A DNA stretch of 20,478 bases, from positions 1 to 20,478 of the forward strand of contig CAZJBM010000036.1 of the NCBI GenBank assembly GCA_964544595.1, given 5' to 3'. The notes under the pieces were generated by a model. It did not search any database and had not been told where the DNA came from. It saw only the letters and a program-made list of their open reading frames with translations. The translations under genes were made by a program, and so were the position numbers. The first letter of the stretch is position 1, and each line of letters begins with the position of its first letter. Below are positions 13,504-20,465 of this stretch, in pieces. This DNA comes from JAGBWK01 sp964544595. GTDB lineage: Bacteria > Bacteroidota > Bacteroidia > Bacteroidales > Muribaculaceae.

Positions 13504-14682
13504 CTAACTTAATTGCAGGAATATGTTGATGTCGGTGAAGCGCGCCCCGGCTATGTCGGCCACGCGCGGGTTGGTCACCTTGCCCAGGAACGTGATCACG
13601 CCCCGGCGCAGCCCCGGAGTCAGCTTCAAGGCGTTGGTGAGCCCCTCGCAGGTGACGATGCTGTCGAGCATGGTGTAGAATGTGTTGCTCAGGGCCATGG
13701 CGGCGGTGCGCGGAACGGCGCTCCCGGCGTTGATGTAGCATACGCGGCGCCCTGAGTTGATGTCGAGCGACTCATGGGCCGCGGCCAGGTCGATCAGCGG
13801 CATCGAGGGGAACACCCGCCCCGGGCAGCTGGTCAGGTCGAAGGTGACGACCCCTTTTTTCATGCGCGAAGCCTCGTCGGCGTCGACCCGCAGACGCTGC
13901 GGGGCGCAGGCGGCGATGACCACGTCGCTGGTGCGCAGCGCGTTGTCGACCACGCGCGGATGAAGTACCGACCCTATCACCTGCGGCCCCAGGTCGCGCA
14001 CGGCGGCGCGGAGGGCATACACGTCGTCGTCAAACATTCGCACGATCGTCCCTAAGCCGCAGGCCGACCTCGCGGCCGCGATAGCCGCGATGCCCGACCC
14101 GAAGATCGTCACCTCGCAGGGATTGATGCCCGCGATGCCTCCGAGCAGTATTCCCTTGCCGCGGACGGCGTCGGCCAGCAGCGACGAGGCTGTCGCTATA
14201 GCGGCGCGGCCGTCGATTTCCGAGAGAATGTCGGCAAACGGGCGGTTGCCCCGCTCGTCGGTGATCAGGTCGATCGACACCCCGATTATCGCCATGCGCG
14301 TCATCTCGGCCACGGTGGCAGCCGAGAGCGATTCGGCGTGGAGCAGCGTCAGCAGCATCGCCCCGCGGCGCATGCGTCGTATGTCGGCCGGGGGTAGGGG
14401 AGCGAGATGGATCACGATGTCGCACCCCATCGCTGAGGCGCGGTCGGTGATCTCGGCGCCGCATTTGATGTATGCCGCGTCGGCATAGTGGATGTCGCTC
14501 GCCGCGTCGCGCTCCATCTTTATATGGTAGCCCTTCTCGGCGAGAGCCTTTACCCCCTCGGGGGTGAGTGGAAATCGCCGCTCGTGGGGATCGGTGCAGG
14601 CGGGGAGGCCGATGGAGAGGCGTCGTCGCGAGGTGGCGACGGCGGCGGGTTGCTCCTGGGGTGTGGCGTAAGGATTGGTCAT
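13504..14682 (-). CDS. Alanine dehydrogenase / transhydrogenase-alpha family protein, divergent
   Basis: This 392-residue protein has the alanine dehydrogenase/PNT architecture. The N-terminal domain has ERRFPLTPEGV (34-44). The NAD-binding Rossmann domain begins GKGILLGGIAGINPCEVTIFG with GSGIAAIAAA at about 195-204 and FDDD at 217-220, and the C-terminal LSNTFY is typical. Key catalytic positions differ. The KVKEP-type motif carrying the substrate lysine reads IHLAP (91-95), and the aspartate of the DVAIDQGG motif aligns with cysteine in FDLTSCPG (281-288). The arginine (35/36) and a histidine (H115) remain. It may therefore not deaminate alanine. There is a 20-residue polar N-terminal extension. 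It lies between aroK (17-base gap) and the membrane protein (2-base gap). Confidence 0.8.
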   Translation of the reverse strand: MTNPYATPQEQPAAVATSRRRLSIGLPACTDPHERRFPLTPEGVKALAEKGYHIKMERDAASDIHYADAAYIKCGAEITDRASAMGCDIVIHLAPLPPADIRRMRRGAMLLTLLHAESLSAATVAEMTRMAIIGVSIDLITDERGNRPFADILSEIDGRAAIATASSLLADAVRGKGILLGGIAGINPCEVTIFGSGIAAIAAARSACGLGTIVRMFDDDVYALRAAVRDLGPQVIGSVLHPRVVDNALRTSDVVIAACAPQRLRVDADEASRMKKGVVTFDLTSCPGRVFPSMPLIDLAAAHESLDINSGRRVCYINAGSAVPRTAAMALSNTFYTMLDSIVTCEGLTNALKLTPGLRRGVITFLGKVTNPRVADIAGARFTDINIFLQLS

Positions 14683-14699
14683 TCTGTGGGGGTGCTTGC

Positions 14700-15242
14700 T
14701 TAGAGCTTTAGTAATCTGATGAAATCTGAAGCCGTGGCCTCGACCTCATCCTCGGTTTCGAGGCGGTCGGAGCCGAAGGTTATCGAGGCTTTGCCGTAAT
14801 GGGCCATGCGCTTGGCGAGGTTGGCGGCGATGAAGTCGACGAGCTCCGCGTCGGAGAGGTCGGCGATGAGCGGGCGCGCGGCCCGCTGCAGCAGCAGTCG
14901 CCGCTTGAGCGTCGCCATCGAGGCTTCGAGCAGCACTGTGGTGCCGCGGGCGTTCATGTAGTCCATGTTGTCGAAGTGGCATGGGGTGCCCCCTCCGCAG
15001 GCTATCAGCGCGCTGCCGGGGCGCTCGGCGAGCTCCCTTAGCGCGGCCCTCTCGATGGCGCGGAAGCCCTCTTCGCCGCTCTCGGCGAAGATGCGGCTTA
15101 TCGACTTGCCCTGCGACGCCTCGATATAGTCGTCGAGGTCGATAAAATCAATGGAGGCGCGCCGCTCAGCGACAGCGCGCCCCAGAGTGGTCTTTCCCGA
15201 CCCCATGTAGCCGATCAGGAAAATCTTGGCCGAGCGCTCCAT
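14700..15242 (-). CDS. aroK: Shikimate kinase AroK
   Basis: Shikimate kinase phosphorylates shikimate with ATP, two steps before chorismate. This 180-residue protein has the Walker A loop GYMGSGKTT (11-19), the DLDD substrate site (35-38), the GFRAIE motif with R61, the GGGTP motif (83-87) and the lid region RAARPLI. It lies 22 bases after mscL and 17 bases before the dehydrogenase-like gene. aroC is two genes downstream, so two late shikimate steps share one transcript. Confidence 0.95.
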   Translation of the reverse strand: MERSAKIFLIGYMGSGKTTLGRAVAERRASIDFIDLDDYIEASQGKSISRIFAESGEEGFRAIERAALRELAERPGSALIACGGGTPCHFDNMDYMNARGTTVLLEASMATLKRRLLLQRAARPLIADLSDAELVDFIAANLAKRMAHYGKASITFGSDRLETEDEVEATASDFIRLLKL

Positions 15243-15264
15243 GTCAGTGTGCGCCTCGGGCCGG

Positions 15265-15693
15265 TTATTTATTCACCTCTTTCTTAAGCAGGTCGCGGAT
15301 CTCGGTGAGGAGCACTTCCTCCTTGGTAGGCTCGGCGGGAGCCGCGGGAGCTTCCTCCTCTTTCTTCTTGAACTTCATTATCACTTTGAGGGCCAAGAAG
15401 ATGCTGAGGGCGATGATGATGAAGTCGACGATGTTCTGGATAAAGAGGCCGTAGTTGATGGCGACTTCCTCTATGATGTCGGTGCCGTCGGCAGCCTTTT
15501 TCCCCTCGGTGATGATGTATTTGAGGTTTTTGTAGCCGTCGCCGCCGGTCACGAGCGACACTACCGGCATGATGATGTCGTTGACGAGCGAGCTTACGAT
15601 CTTACCGAAAGCGCCGCCGATGATCACGCCGACCGCCATGTCGACAATATTGCCTTTCATGGCAAATTCCTTGAAGTCTTTTAAGAATCCCAT
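15265..15693 (-). CDS. mscL: Large-conductance mechanosensitive channel MscL
   Basis: This 142-residue protein carries the MscL signature: FKEFAMKGNIVDMAVGVIIG at the N-terminus with the pore helix TM1 (about 15-45), a periplasmic loop, TM2 (about 80-106, ending KVIMKFKKK), an alanine/proline/glutamate-rich linker and the C-terminal helix (EVLLTEIRDLLKKEV). It opens under membrane tension to release solutes on osmotic downshock, as a homopentamer. Length is typical. It sits 15 bases after the kinase-like gene and 22 bases before aroK. Confidence 0.96.
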   Translation of the reverse strand: MGFLKDFKEFAMKGNIVDMAVGVIIGGAFGKIVSSLVNDIIMPVVSLVTGGDGYKNLKYIITEGKKAADGTDIIEEVAINYGLFIQNIVDFIIIALSIFLALKVIMKFKKKEEEAPAAPAEPTKEEVLLTEIRDLLKKEVNK

Positions 15694-15708
15694 AGTTGTT
15701 ATTGTTAT

Positions 15709-16356
15709 TTAGTTTGTGGTTTTGCTGAGATTGGGGTTGGTTGCCCTGACCCGGTCGGCGATGATGCCGGCTATCGTGTCGAGGGGTATGCGCGAGGAGT
15801 TGAAGGTCATGTCGTAGCTCGCCGCGTCGCCCCATCGCCTGTCGGTGAAGAAGTTGTAGAATTCGGCTCTGAGCTTGTTGGCCTTCTCCATCATCTGGCG
15901 GGCCTTCGCGCGGTTGTCGACGTCGCCTCGGCGCATTATGCGGTCGAGGCAGTCCTCCGTCTCGCCGTGGACAAACACCCTCAGCGTGTTGCGGTTGTCG
16001 CGGAGTATGTAGTCGGCCGTGCGCCCCACTATGACGCAGGGCCCGTCGGCGGCGATGCGGCGTATCGCCTCGCTCTGAAGGCTGTAGGCCGACTCGGTGT
16101 TGGCCCCTCCGCCTGTCTGATACCATGAGATCCCCGACATGCCCATCGCCATAGGCAGCGGGGCCCCGAACATTATCGGCGCGCGCTCGTCGTTGTCGCG
16201 CAGATACTCCTCCGACACGCCCCCTTGCTCGGCGGCGCGGCTCAGTATCTCCTTGTCGAAGTAGGGTATGCCAAGAAGCGACGCCACCTTGCGGCCGAGC
16301 TCGCGCCCTCCGCTGCCAAACTGGCGCCCTATCGTGATTACCGCGTTATCTCCCAT
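15709..16356 (-). CDS. Cytidylate kinase-like family protein
   Basis: This 215-residue P-loop protein is of the cytidylate-kinase-like group. The N-terminus ITIGRQFGSGGRELGRKVA is the phosphate-binding loop, followed by LLGIPYFDKEIL, a glycine-rich insert, CVIVGRTADYILRD and RVFVHGETEDCLDRI. The group is related to CMP kinase, but its substrate is unproven, so no symbol is given. The start is the ATG at 16356 (MGDNAVITIGRQFG); an upstream in-frame ATG at 16431 would overlap the promoter. It is the first gene of a six-gene run. The -7 box at 16397-16404 lies about 40 bases upstream. Confidence 0.85.
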   Translation of the reverse strand: MGDNAVITIGRQFGSGGRELGRKVASLLGIPYFDKEILSRAAEQGGVSEEYLRDNDERAPIMFGAPLPMAMGMSGISWYQTGGGANTESAYSLQSEAIRRIAADGPCVIVGRTADYILRDNRNTLRVFVHGETEDCLDRIMRRGDVDNRAKARQMMEKANKLRAEFYNFFTDRRWGDAASYDMTFNSSRIPLDTIAGIIADRVRATNPNLSKTTN

Positions 16357-16396
16357 TGACAGTTGCGTTTTGATGATACAGACTCTATTTTTGATG

Positions 16397-16404
16397 CAAA
16401 GATA
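16397..16404 (-). promoter_or_regulatory. -7 box of the six-gene operon promoter
   Basis: On the minus strand TATCTTTG is a full match to TAnnTTTG, 40 bases before the ATG at 16356. No TTTG is found 19 bases upstream; that position falls in an A run. It is back to back with the SRP RNA promoter, whose -33 box starts at 16425. Confidence 0.55.
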
Positions 16405-16424
16405 TGATTTTTTTTCGGGAAACT

Positions 16425-16455
16425 TTTGCATTACCCGAAAAAAGTTGTACCTTTG
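16425..16455 (+). promoter_or_regulatory. promoter of SRP RNA
   Basis: TTTG at 16425-16428, exactly 19 bases, then TACCTTTG at 16448-16455. This is a perfect Bacteroidetes promoter, and the predicted transcript start coincides with the 5' end of the RNA near 16461. Confidence 0.85.
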
Positions 16456-16460
16456 CGGTC

Positions 16461-16557
16461 GGGTAAGTCCTACACGGCAAGCTCCCCCCGAACTCCGCCA
16501 GGTCTTGATCGAAGCAACGGTAGGGGGTTGTAGCGGCGCGATGTAGTAAGCTTACCC
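16461..16557 (+). ncRNA. ffs: signal recognition particle RNA, small bacterial (4.5S) type
   Basis: The RNA is about 97 bases long and folds as one long hairpin. The ends pair perfectly (GGGTAAG 16461-16467 with CTTACCC 16551-16557). The distal part holds the conserved SRP domain IV: CCGCCAGGTC on one side and GAAGCAACGGTAGG on the other, with the AGCA-type internal loop that binds Ffh. The apical loop reads TTGATC between C and G instead of the usual GGAA tetraloop. Six Ts (16558-16563) follow the closing stem, so the stem itself acts as terminator. It has its own perfect promoter. The RNA forms the core of the particle that targets membrane proteins. Confidence 0.9.
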
Positions 16558-16656
16558 TTTTTTATTTCCCCTCGGCCGAGCCGTCGCGCCCCGCCCCCGC
16601 GGTCGGCGCCCCGTTAGGCCCTCCGATTCAGTAACTCGTTAACACCCTCATATCCA

Positions 16657-17574
16657 GTGGCCCTCAAACAGAAACCCGGAGCCGAGCGCCGCCGCTTCGC
16701 TCCCGACGTCATCGAGACATACAAAGCCGCCGCCGAGTCGACGCTTCTCCCTTTCCTCATCGAGTCGATGCCCCAGCGCAAGCGCACCAACGTTAAGGAG
16801 CTTCTCAAGCACAACCAGGTGAAGCTCAACGGCGCCGTCTCCACCAAGTTCAACGACCCTGTCGCCCCGGGCGACACCGTCATGGTCAATCTCACCCGCG
16901 AGTTCCCCCAGTTTAAGAACCATCGCCTCCAGATCGTCTACGAAGACGACCACATCATCGTCGTCAACAAGGGTTACGGCCTCCTCTCTATGGGCAACGA
17001 CCGCATCAAGACCGGCACCGCCTATACCATTCTCAAAGACTACGTCAAGTGGGTCGACCCCCGCCAGAAAATCTTCATCGTTCACCGTCTCGACCAGCAC
17101 ACCTCCGGCCTCATGATGTTTGCCAAAACCCAGGAAGCCAAAGAGAAGATGCAGCACAACTGGAACAACATGGTGCTCAACCGTAAATACGTCTGCGTGG
17201 TCGAGGGCACCGTTGAGCCTACCGAGGGCACCGTCAAGAGCTACCTCGTCGAGAACTCGCGCTACGAAGTCTATTCCACCGACAATCCCGAGCAGGGGCA
17301 GCTCGCCGTCACCCGCTACAAGGTGCTTCAGCGCCGCGGAGGCAAATCGCTCCTCGAAGTCGAGCTCGACACCGGGCGCAAAAACCAGATCCGCGTCCAC
17401 ATGGCCGACATGGGCCACCCGATCGCCGGCGACCGCAAGTATGGCGGCAAGCCTTCGTCGATTCGTCGCCTCGCCCTCCATGCCCAGACTCTCCGCTTCG
17501 TCCATCCGATCACGCGCCGCGAGATGAATTTCTCCACCCCAATCCCCACCTCCTTTGGCCATCTCCTCCATTGA
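16657..17574 (+). CDS. RluA family pseudouridine synthase
   Basis: This 305-residue enzyme isomerises uridine to pseudouridine in RNA. It has an N-terminal S4 RNA-binding domain (about 27-85, with NVKELLKHNQVKLNG) and a catalytic domain with HRLDQHTSGLMMFAK, where D146 is the nucleophile. GRKNQIRVHMADMGHPIAGD is the second hallmark. The start is GTG 16657, with no better in-frame ATG upstream. The substrate (23S rRNA as in RluC/RluD, or tRNA) cannot be told from sequence. It lies 100 bases after SRP RNA and is probably transcribed on its own; 16564-16656 is G+C-rich with no gene. A long antisense frame covers this gene and is only a shadow. Confidence 0.93.
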   Translation: MALKQKPGAERRRFAPDVIETYKAAAESTLLPFLIESMPQRKRTNVKELLKHNQVKLNGAVSTKFNDPVAPGDTVMVNLTREFPQFKNHRLQIVYEDDHIIVVNKGYGLLSMGNDRIKTGTAYTILKDYVKWVDPRQKIFIVHRLDQHTSGLMMFAKTQEAKEKMQHNWNNMVLNRKYVCVVEGTVEPTEGTVKSYLVENSRYEVYSTDNPEQGQLAVTRYKVLQRRGGKSLLEVELDTGRKNQIRVHMADMGHPIAGDRKYGGKPSSIRRLALHAQTLRFVHPITRREMNFSTPIPTSFGHLLH

Positions 17575-17584
17575 CATATATTCC

Positions 17585-17642
17585 GCAGATATAAGATTTT
17601 GTTAAAATTTGTTAAATAACTTGCAAAATCTTCTATATCTGC
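17585..17642. repeat. long inverted repeat between the RluA gene and the CBM26 gene
   Basis: The left arm GCAGATATAAGATTTTG (17585-17601) pairs with CAAAATCTTCTATATCTGC (17624-17642). That is 17 bp interrupted only by a 2-base bulge, around a 22-base A+T-rich loop. It starts 10 bases after the RluA-family stop and ends 10 bases before the TAAATTTG box. No T run follows the stem, so it is not a textbook terminator. It may be a 3'-end hairpin for the RluA-family gene or an operator for the next gene. Confidence 0.75.
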
Positions 17643-17652
17643 AAAAAATTTG

Positions 17653-17800
17653 TAAATTTGCTGCCGTTAAGACCGTATAACGGCTGCGCGGCAACGCGTT
17701 TCAACGTCACAACGTTTCAACTTCGGCGCAGCGACACACCGACACACGCACCTTTATTTTTTATTTACCTTATAATACCAAAACTAACTCAAAAATCATC
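17653..17800 (+). promoter_or_regulatory. -7 box and structured leader of the CBM26 gene
   Basis: TAAATTTG at 17653-17660 is a full -7 match; the -33 position has no TTTG. The predicted leader is about 135 bases. It holds a 7-bp stem GCTGCGC (17683-17689) / GCGCAGC (17726-17732), whose loop contains the direct repeat CGTTTCAAC twice (17697-17705, 17713-17721). An A+T-rich segment then leads to the ATG at 17801. Confidence 0.5.
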
Positions 17801-19909
17801 ATGAAAAAGCTTTACTTTTTGCTGATTGCATTGCTGACAACATTAGCGGCAAGCGCATCAAAAGTCTACTTTGACAACAGCGAAACAAATTGGGCTAAGG
17901 TTAACGCCTACGTTTGGGGCGGTAGCGTTACAGGGCAAGCTGGTTGGCCTGGTAATGCAATGACTCTTAATGCTGACGGCCTGTATGAAATTGAATTCAA
18001 TGGTACACCTGCGAACATCATTTTCAACAATGGCTCAAAACAGACACTTGATTTAACTTTCGTTGATGGTGCTACTTTCAATTTCAATGGCGTTAAAGGC
18101 GCTGAATTGAAAGATTATCTTATCGCTCGCTTTGACAATGCCGAAAGCAAATGGGCCAAAGTGTATTGTTACACTTTTAATCCCGAGTCACTCGGTGGAT
18201 GGCCTGGCAAACAAATGACCTTGAATTCAGAAACCGGTCTTTATGAGGTTTATCTTCAAGCAACTGAAGCACCTGCTGCCGGTAAGGTTATTTTCAACAA
18301 TGGCTCAGGCACACAAACAGGTGACTTGACCCTCGTACTTGGTGAGACTTACACCAAAAACGGTCTTAAGAGCGATCCCGATCCCGACTACGCTACATGG
18401 TATGTTAACCTCCCCGGTGATCACAACAGCTGGGTAGACAACGGCGTTCAGCCCGGTCGCAACCCCATCGTTACATTCAATGTGGCAAGCTACAGCGGCA
18501 AATTCAGAGTTAAAGTATGGAACGGCTCTACCGACCTCGTTTACTCAACTAAGGGCGAAATCGCCGCTAACGAGTGGGTTACTCTCCCCTTGATTGAAGG
18601 TACTGTTGATGATCTCGGCTACGAAGATATGTGGCTTCCCGAAGGCGCCGATGGCCAGCCCGTTACTTTCAAATTCAATGTTGAGACTAATCAGCTTTAT
18701 GCTGAGGTTGAACTCAAACAGGTTATTCCTACCGCTTACAGCGTTTCTTACGACAACGGCTTGACGGCTTGGAACGAAGTTTACGCTTACGTTTTCAATG
18801 GTGAAAAATACGTTGCAGCTTGGCCCGGTGTCAAGATGACCGCTCCCGCTGAAGGCACTGTTTGGACTTACGACTTCGAGACTACTATCGACCCCGCTTA
18901 TATCGTGTTCAACGAAGGTGTTGACGGTGGCGCTCAGACCGAAGACCTCGCTTTCGAAGCCGGTAAAGTTTACGGCGATCCCGCTCCTATCGTAGAAGAA
19001 GAAGTCCTCGTTAAGTGGGATAACAACGACGCTAACTACACCAACCCCTACGCTAACTGGTCAACCGAAATCAACGGCACCGTTACTTCTGTTCCCATGA
19101 CCGAGCTCATCGCTGAGGTTGAGACTCCCGACGTTCCCGAGCCCGAGCAAAAAGTTGTCACCTACAATTTCTCAGAATTCCCCGCTGGTGACTACACTGC
19201 AGAAACCAAAGAAGGCGACATGACTATCTACGCTTCTGAAAGCGCTAAGATAAGCATTGATGGAAGCAATAAGACTATCGAAGATGTAGCTTATACCCAG
19301 CGTCTCAAATTCGGTGGCACAGCAAGCATGAAGAATGGTGTTCCTTCTCGCGTTATCGGCTTCCCCGTTGACGGTGATTGCACTATCGTAGTAGCCGCTA
19401 CTTCTTCAAGCGGTTCTGAAGAGCGCACAGTGAACGTTTACGATGCAGCCGGCAATGTACTTCAAGCAATCGCAGCTCCCGCAGGTGATATAAATGTTGC
19501 CTCTGTTGAATACACAGGCGAAGCCGGCGAAATCTTTATCGGCTCAGCTAAGAGTGGTTCAAACATCTATTTCGTAAGAGTTGAATATCCTGTAGCTGCC
19601 GCTACTCCCGCCGCTATCGAATATGTTCATACCGGCATCTGGACAGCTCAGCTCCCCGAAGAAGCTAAGTATGTTTACTTCACCGACGGCGCTTCTGAAG
19701 AACGCGGCGACAACAAGCTCTTCGCAGTTGAAGACGAGAAGACCTACACTCCCGAGACCGAAGCCGTAACCGGTGTTGAGGCCGTTACTATCGACGCTAA
19801 CGCTCCCGCCGTTTACTACAACCTCCAGGGCGTACGCGTGGCTAACCCCGCTGCAGGTCAGGTTTACATCAAGGTTATCGGCAAGAACGCTTCTAAAGTT
19901 CAGTTCTAA
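17801..19909 (+). CDS. Secreted multidomain starch-binding protein (three CBM26-like modules)
   Basis: This is a 702-residue protein with a signal peptide (about 1-19, ending LAASA) and no lipobox. Three CBM26-like modules lie at about 22-98, 108-188 and 313-392. Each runs YFDN...W..V.AYV(W/F), then a G/A-WPG-K/N motif, then (I/V)xFN(N/E)G, then the D-L strand; this is the pattern of starch-binding modules. A beta-sandwich resembling SusE/SusF domains fills about 195-305. A further carbohydrate-binding-like sandwich is at 453-597. The tail (669-702) begins VYYNLQGVRVANPAAGQVYI, a type common at the end of secreted Muribaculaceae/Prevotella proteins and possibly a secretion or anchoring signal. 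No catalytic glycoside hydrolase domain is seen. Codons ending in T (GCT, GTT, GGT) are strongly favoured compared with neighbours, suggesting high expression. No SusC/SusD partners are nearby. Confidence 0.82.
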   Translation: MKKLYFLLIALLTTLAASASKVYFDNSETNWAKVNAYVWGGSVTGQAGWPGNAMTLNADGLYEIEFNGTPANIIFNNGSKQTLDLTFVDGATFNFNGVKGAELKDYLIARFDNAESKWAKVYCYTFNPESLGGWPGKQMTLNSETGLYEVYLQATEAPAAGKVIFNNGSGTQTGDLTLVLGETYTKNGLKSDPDPDYATWYVNLPGDHNSWVDNGVQPGRNPIVTFNVASYSGKFRVKVWNGSTDLVYSTKGEIAANEWVTLPLIEGTVDDLGYEDMWLPEGADGQPVTFKFNVETNQLYAEVELKQVIPTAYSVSYDNGLTAWNEVYAYVFNGEKYVAAWPGVKMTAPAEGTVWTYDFETTIDPAYIVFNEGVDGGAQTEDLAFEAGKVYGDPAPIVEEEVLVKWDNNDANYTNPYANWSTEINGTVTSVPMTELIAEVETPDVPEPEQKVVTYNFSEFPAGDYTAETKEGDMTIYASESAKISIDGSNKTIEDVAYTQRLKFGGTASMKNGVPSRVIGFPVDGDCTIVVAATSSSGSEERTVNVYDAAGNVLQAIAAPAGDINVASVEYTGEAGEIFIGSAKSGSNIYFVRVEYPVAAATPAAIEYVHTGIWTAQLPEEAKYVYFTDGASEERGDNKLFAVEDEKTYTPETEAVTGVEAVTIDANAPAVYYNLQGVRVANPAAGQVYIKVIGKNASKVQF

Positions 19910-19935
19910 TCAGCCAACTGATCCCACCCAATACT

Positions 19936-19963
19936 AAAAGCTCCCCTCGGGGAGCTTTTTTTT
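19936..19963 (+). terminator. intrinsic terminator after the CBM26 gene
   Basis: AAAAGCTCCC pairs with GGGAGCTTTT around a CTCG loop and runs directly into a T stretch ending at 19963. It begins 27 bases after the stop codon and is a strong factor-independent terminator. Confidence 0.92.
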
Positions 19964-19987
19964 ATGCCTGCTATAAACAATATGCAA

Positions 19988-20380
19988 GGCGTTGTGTCCT
20001 CAGACAGTAGGGCTGCTTCCATGGAGCAGCCTCCACAAGTATCACTGTGTCAATCGAATAGGGGCGAATATGGAGCGCACGTCTTCAGGCGTGCGAAAGA
20101 TAAACAGGCGTTGTGTCCTCAGACAGTAGGGCTGCTTCCATGGAGCAGCCTCCACAAGTANNNNNNNNNNNNNNNNNNNNNNNNNNNNNNNNNNNNNNNN
20201 NNNNNNNNNNNNNNNNNNNNNNNNNNNNNNNNNNNNNNNNNNNNNNNNNNNNNNNNNNNNTCACTGTGACAATCAAATATGGGGCGAATATGGAGCGCAC
20301 GTCTTCAGGCGTGCGAAAGGGAAAAAGGCGTTGTGTCCTCATCCAGTAGGGCTGCTTCCATGGAGCAGCCTCCCTCCCCA
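19988..20380. repeat. tandem array of about 119-bp units
   Basis: Three units begin at 19988, 20107 and 20327 with GGCGTTGTGTCCTCA. Unit 1 is 119 bp. Unit 2 runs into the N gap after 54 bases and resumes at 20261 in exact register. Unit 3 matches for about 55 bases and then diverges. Each full unit has two hairpins: GGCTGCT-7-AGCAGCC, around CCATGG, and CGCACG-8-CGTGCG. Open frames across the array run through the Ns and carry no recognisable protein, so the array is treated as non-coding. The two sides of the gap join seamlessly, so the Ns may hide a whole number of further units. Confidence 0.85.
20161..20260. other. assembly gap (100 Ns)
   Basis: Exactly 100 Ns inside the tandem array. 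The round number suggests a scaffolding placeholder, so the true length is unknown. Confidence 0.98.
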
Positions 20381-20432
20381 TGTGCCTCGTAATCCATTGA
20401 CAATCAAAAGGATGCTCCATGGGGCACTGCTG

Positions 20433-20465
20433 TCCCAAGAAAATATTAACAGTCAATTTTTGGGA
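20433..20465. repeat. imperfect hairpin at the window end
   Basis: TCCCAAGAA (20433-20441) pairs with TTTTTGGGA (20457-20465), 9 bp with one G-T. The flanking 20381-20478 shows no gene. It could be the edge of the repeat array or a terminator for something beyond the window. Confidence 0.4.

Noticed and set aside
16648..17577. 309-codon open frame antisense to the RluA-family gene
   Set aside because: It covers a confident pseudouridine synthase on the other strand; it is a compositional shadow rich in V, D and G with no recognisable motif.
19988..20380. CRISPR array or coding tandem repeat
   Set aside because: Units are about 119 bp and nearly identical throughout, with no repeat-spacer pattern; frames pass through Ns and are not maintained in all units (unit 1 stops in the frame open in unit 2).
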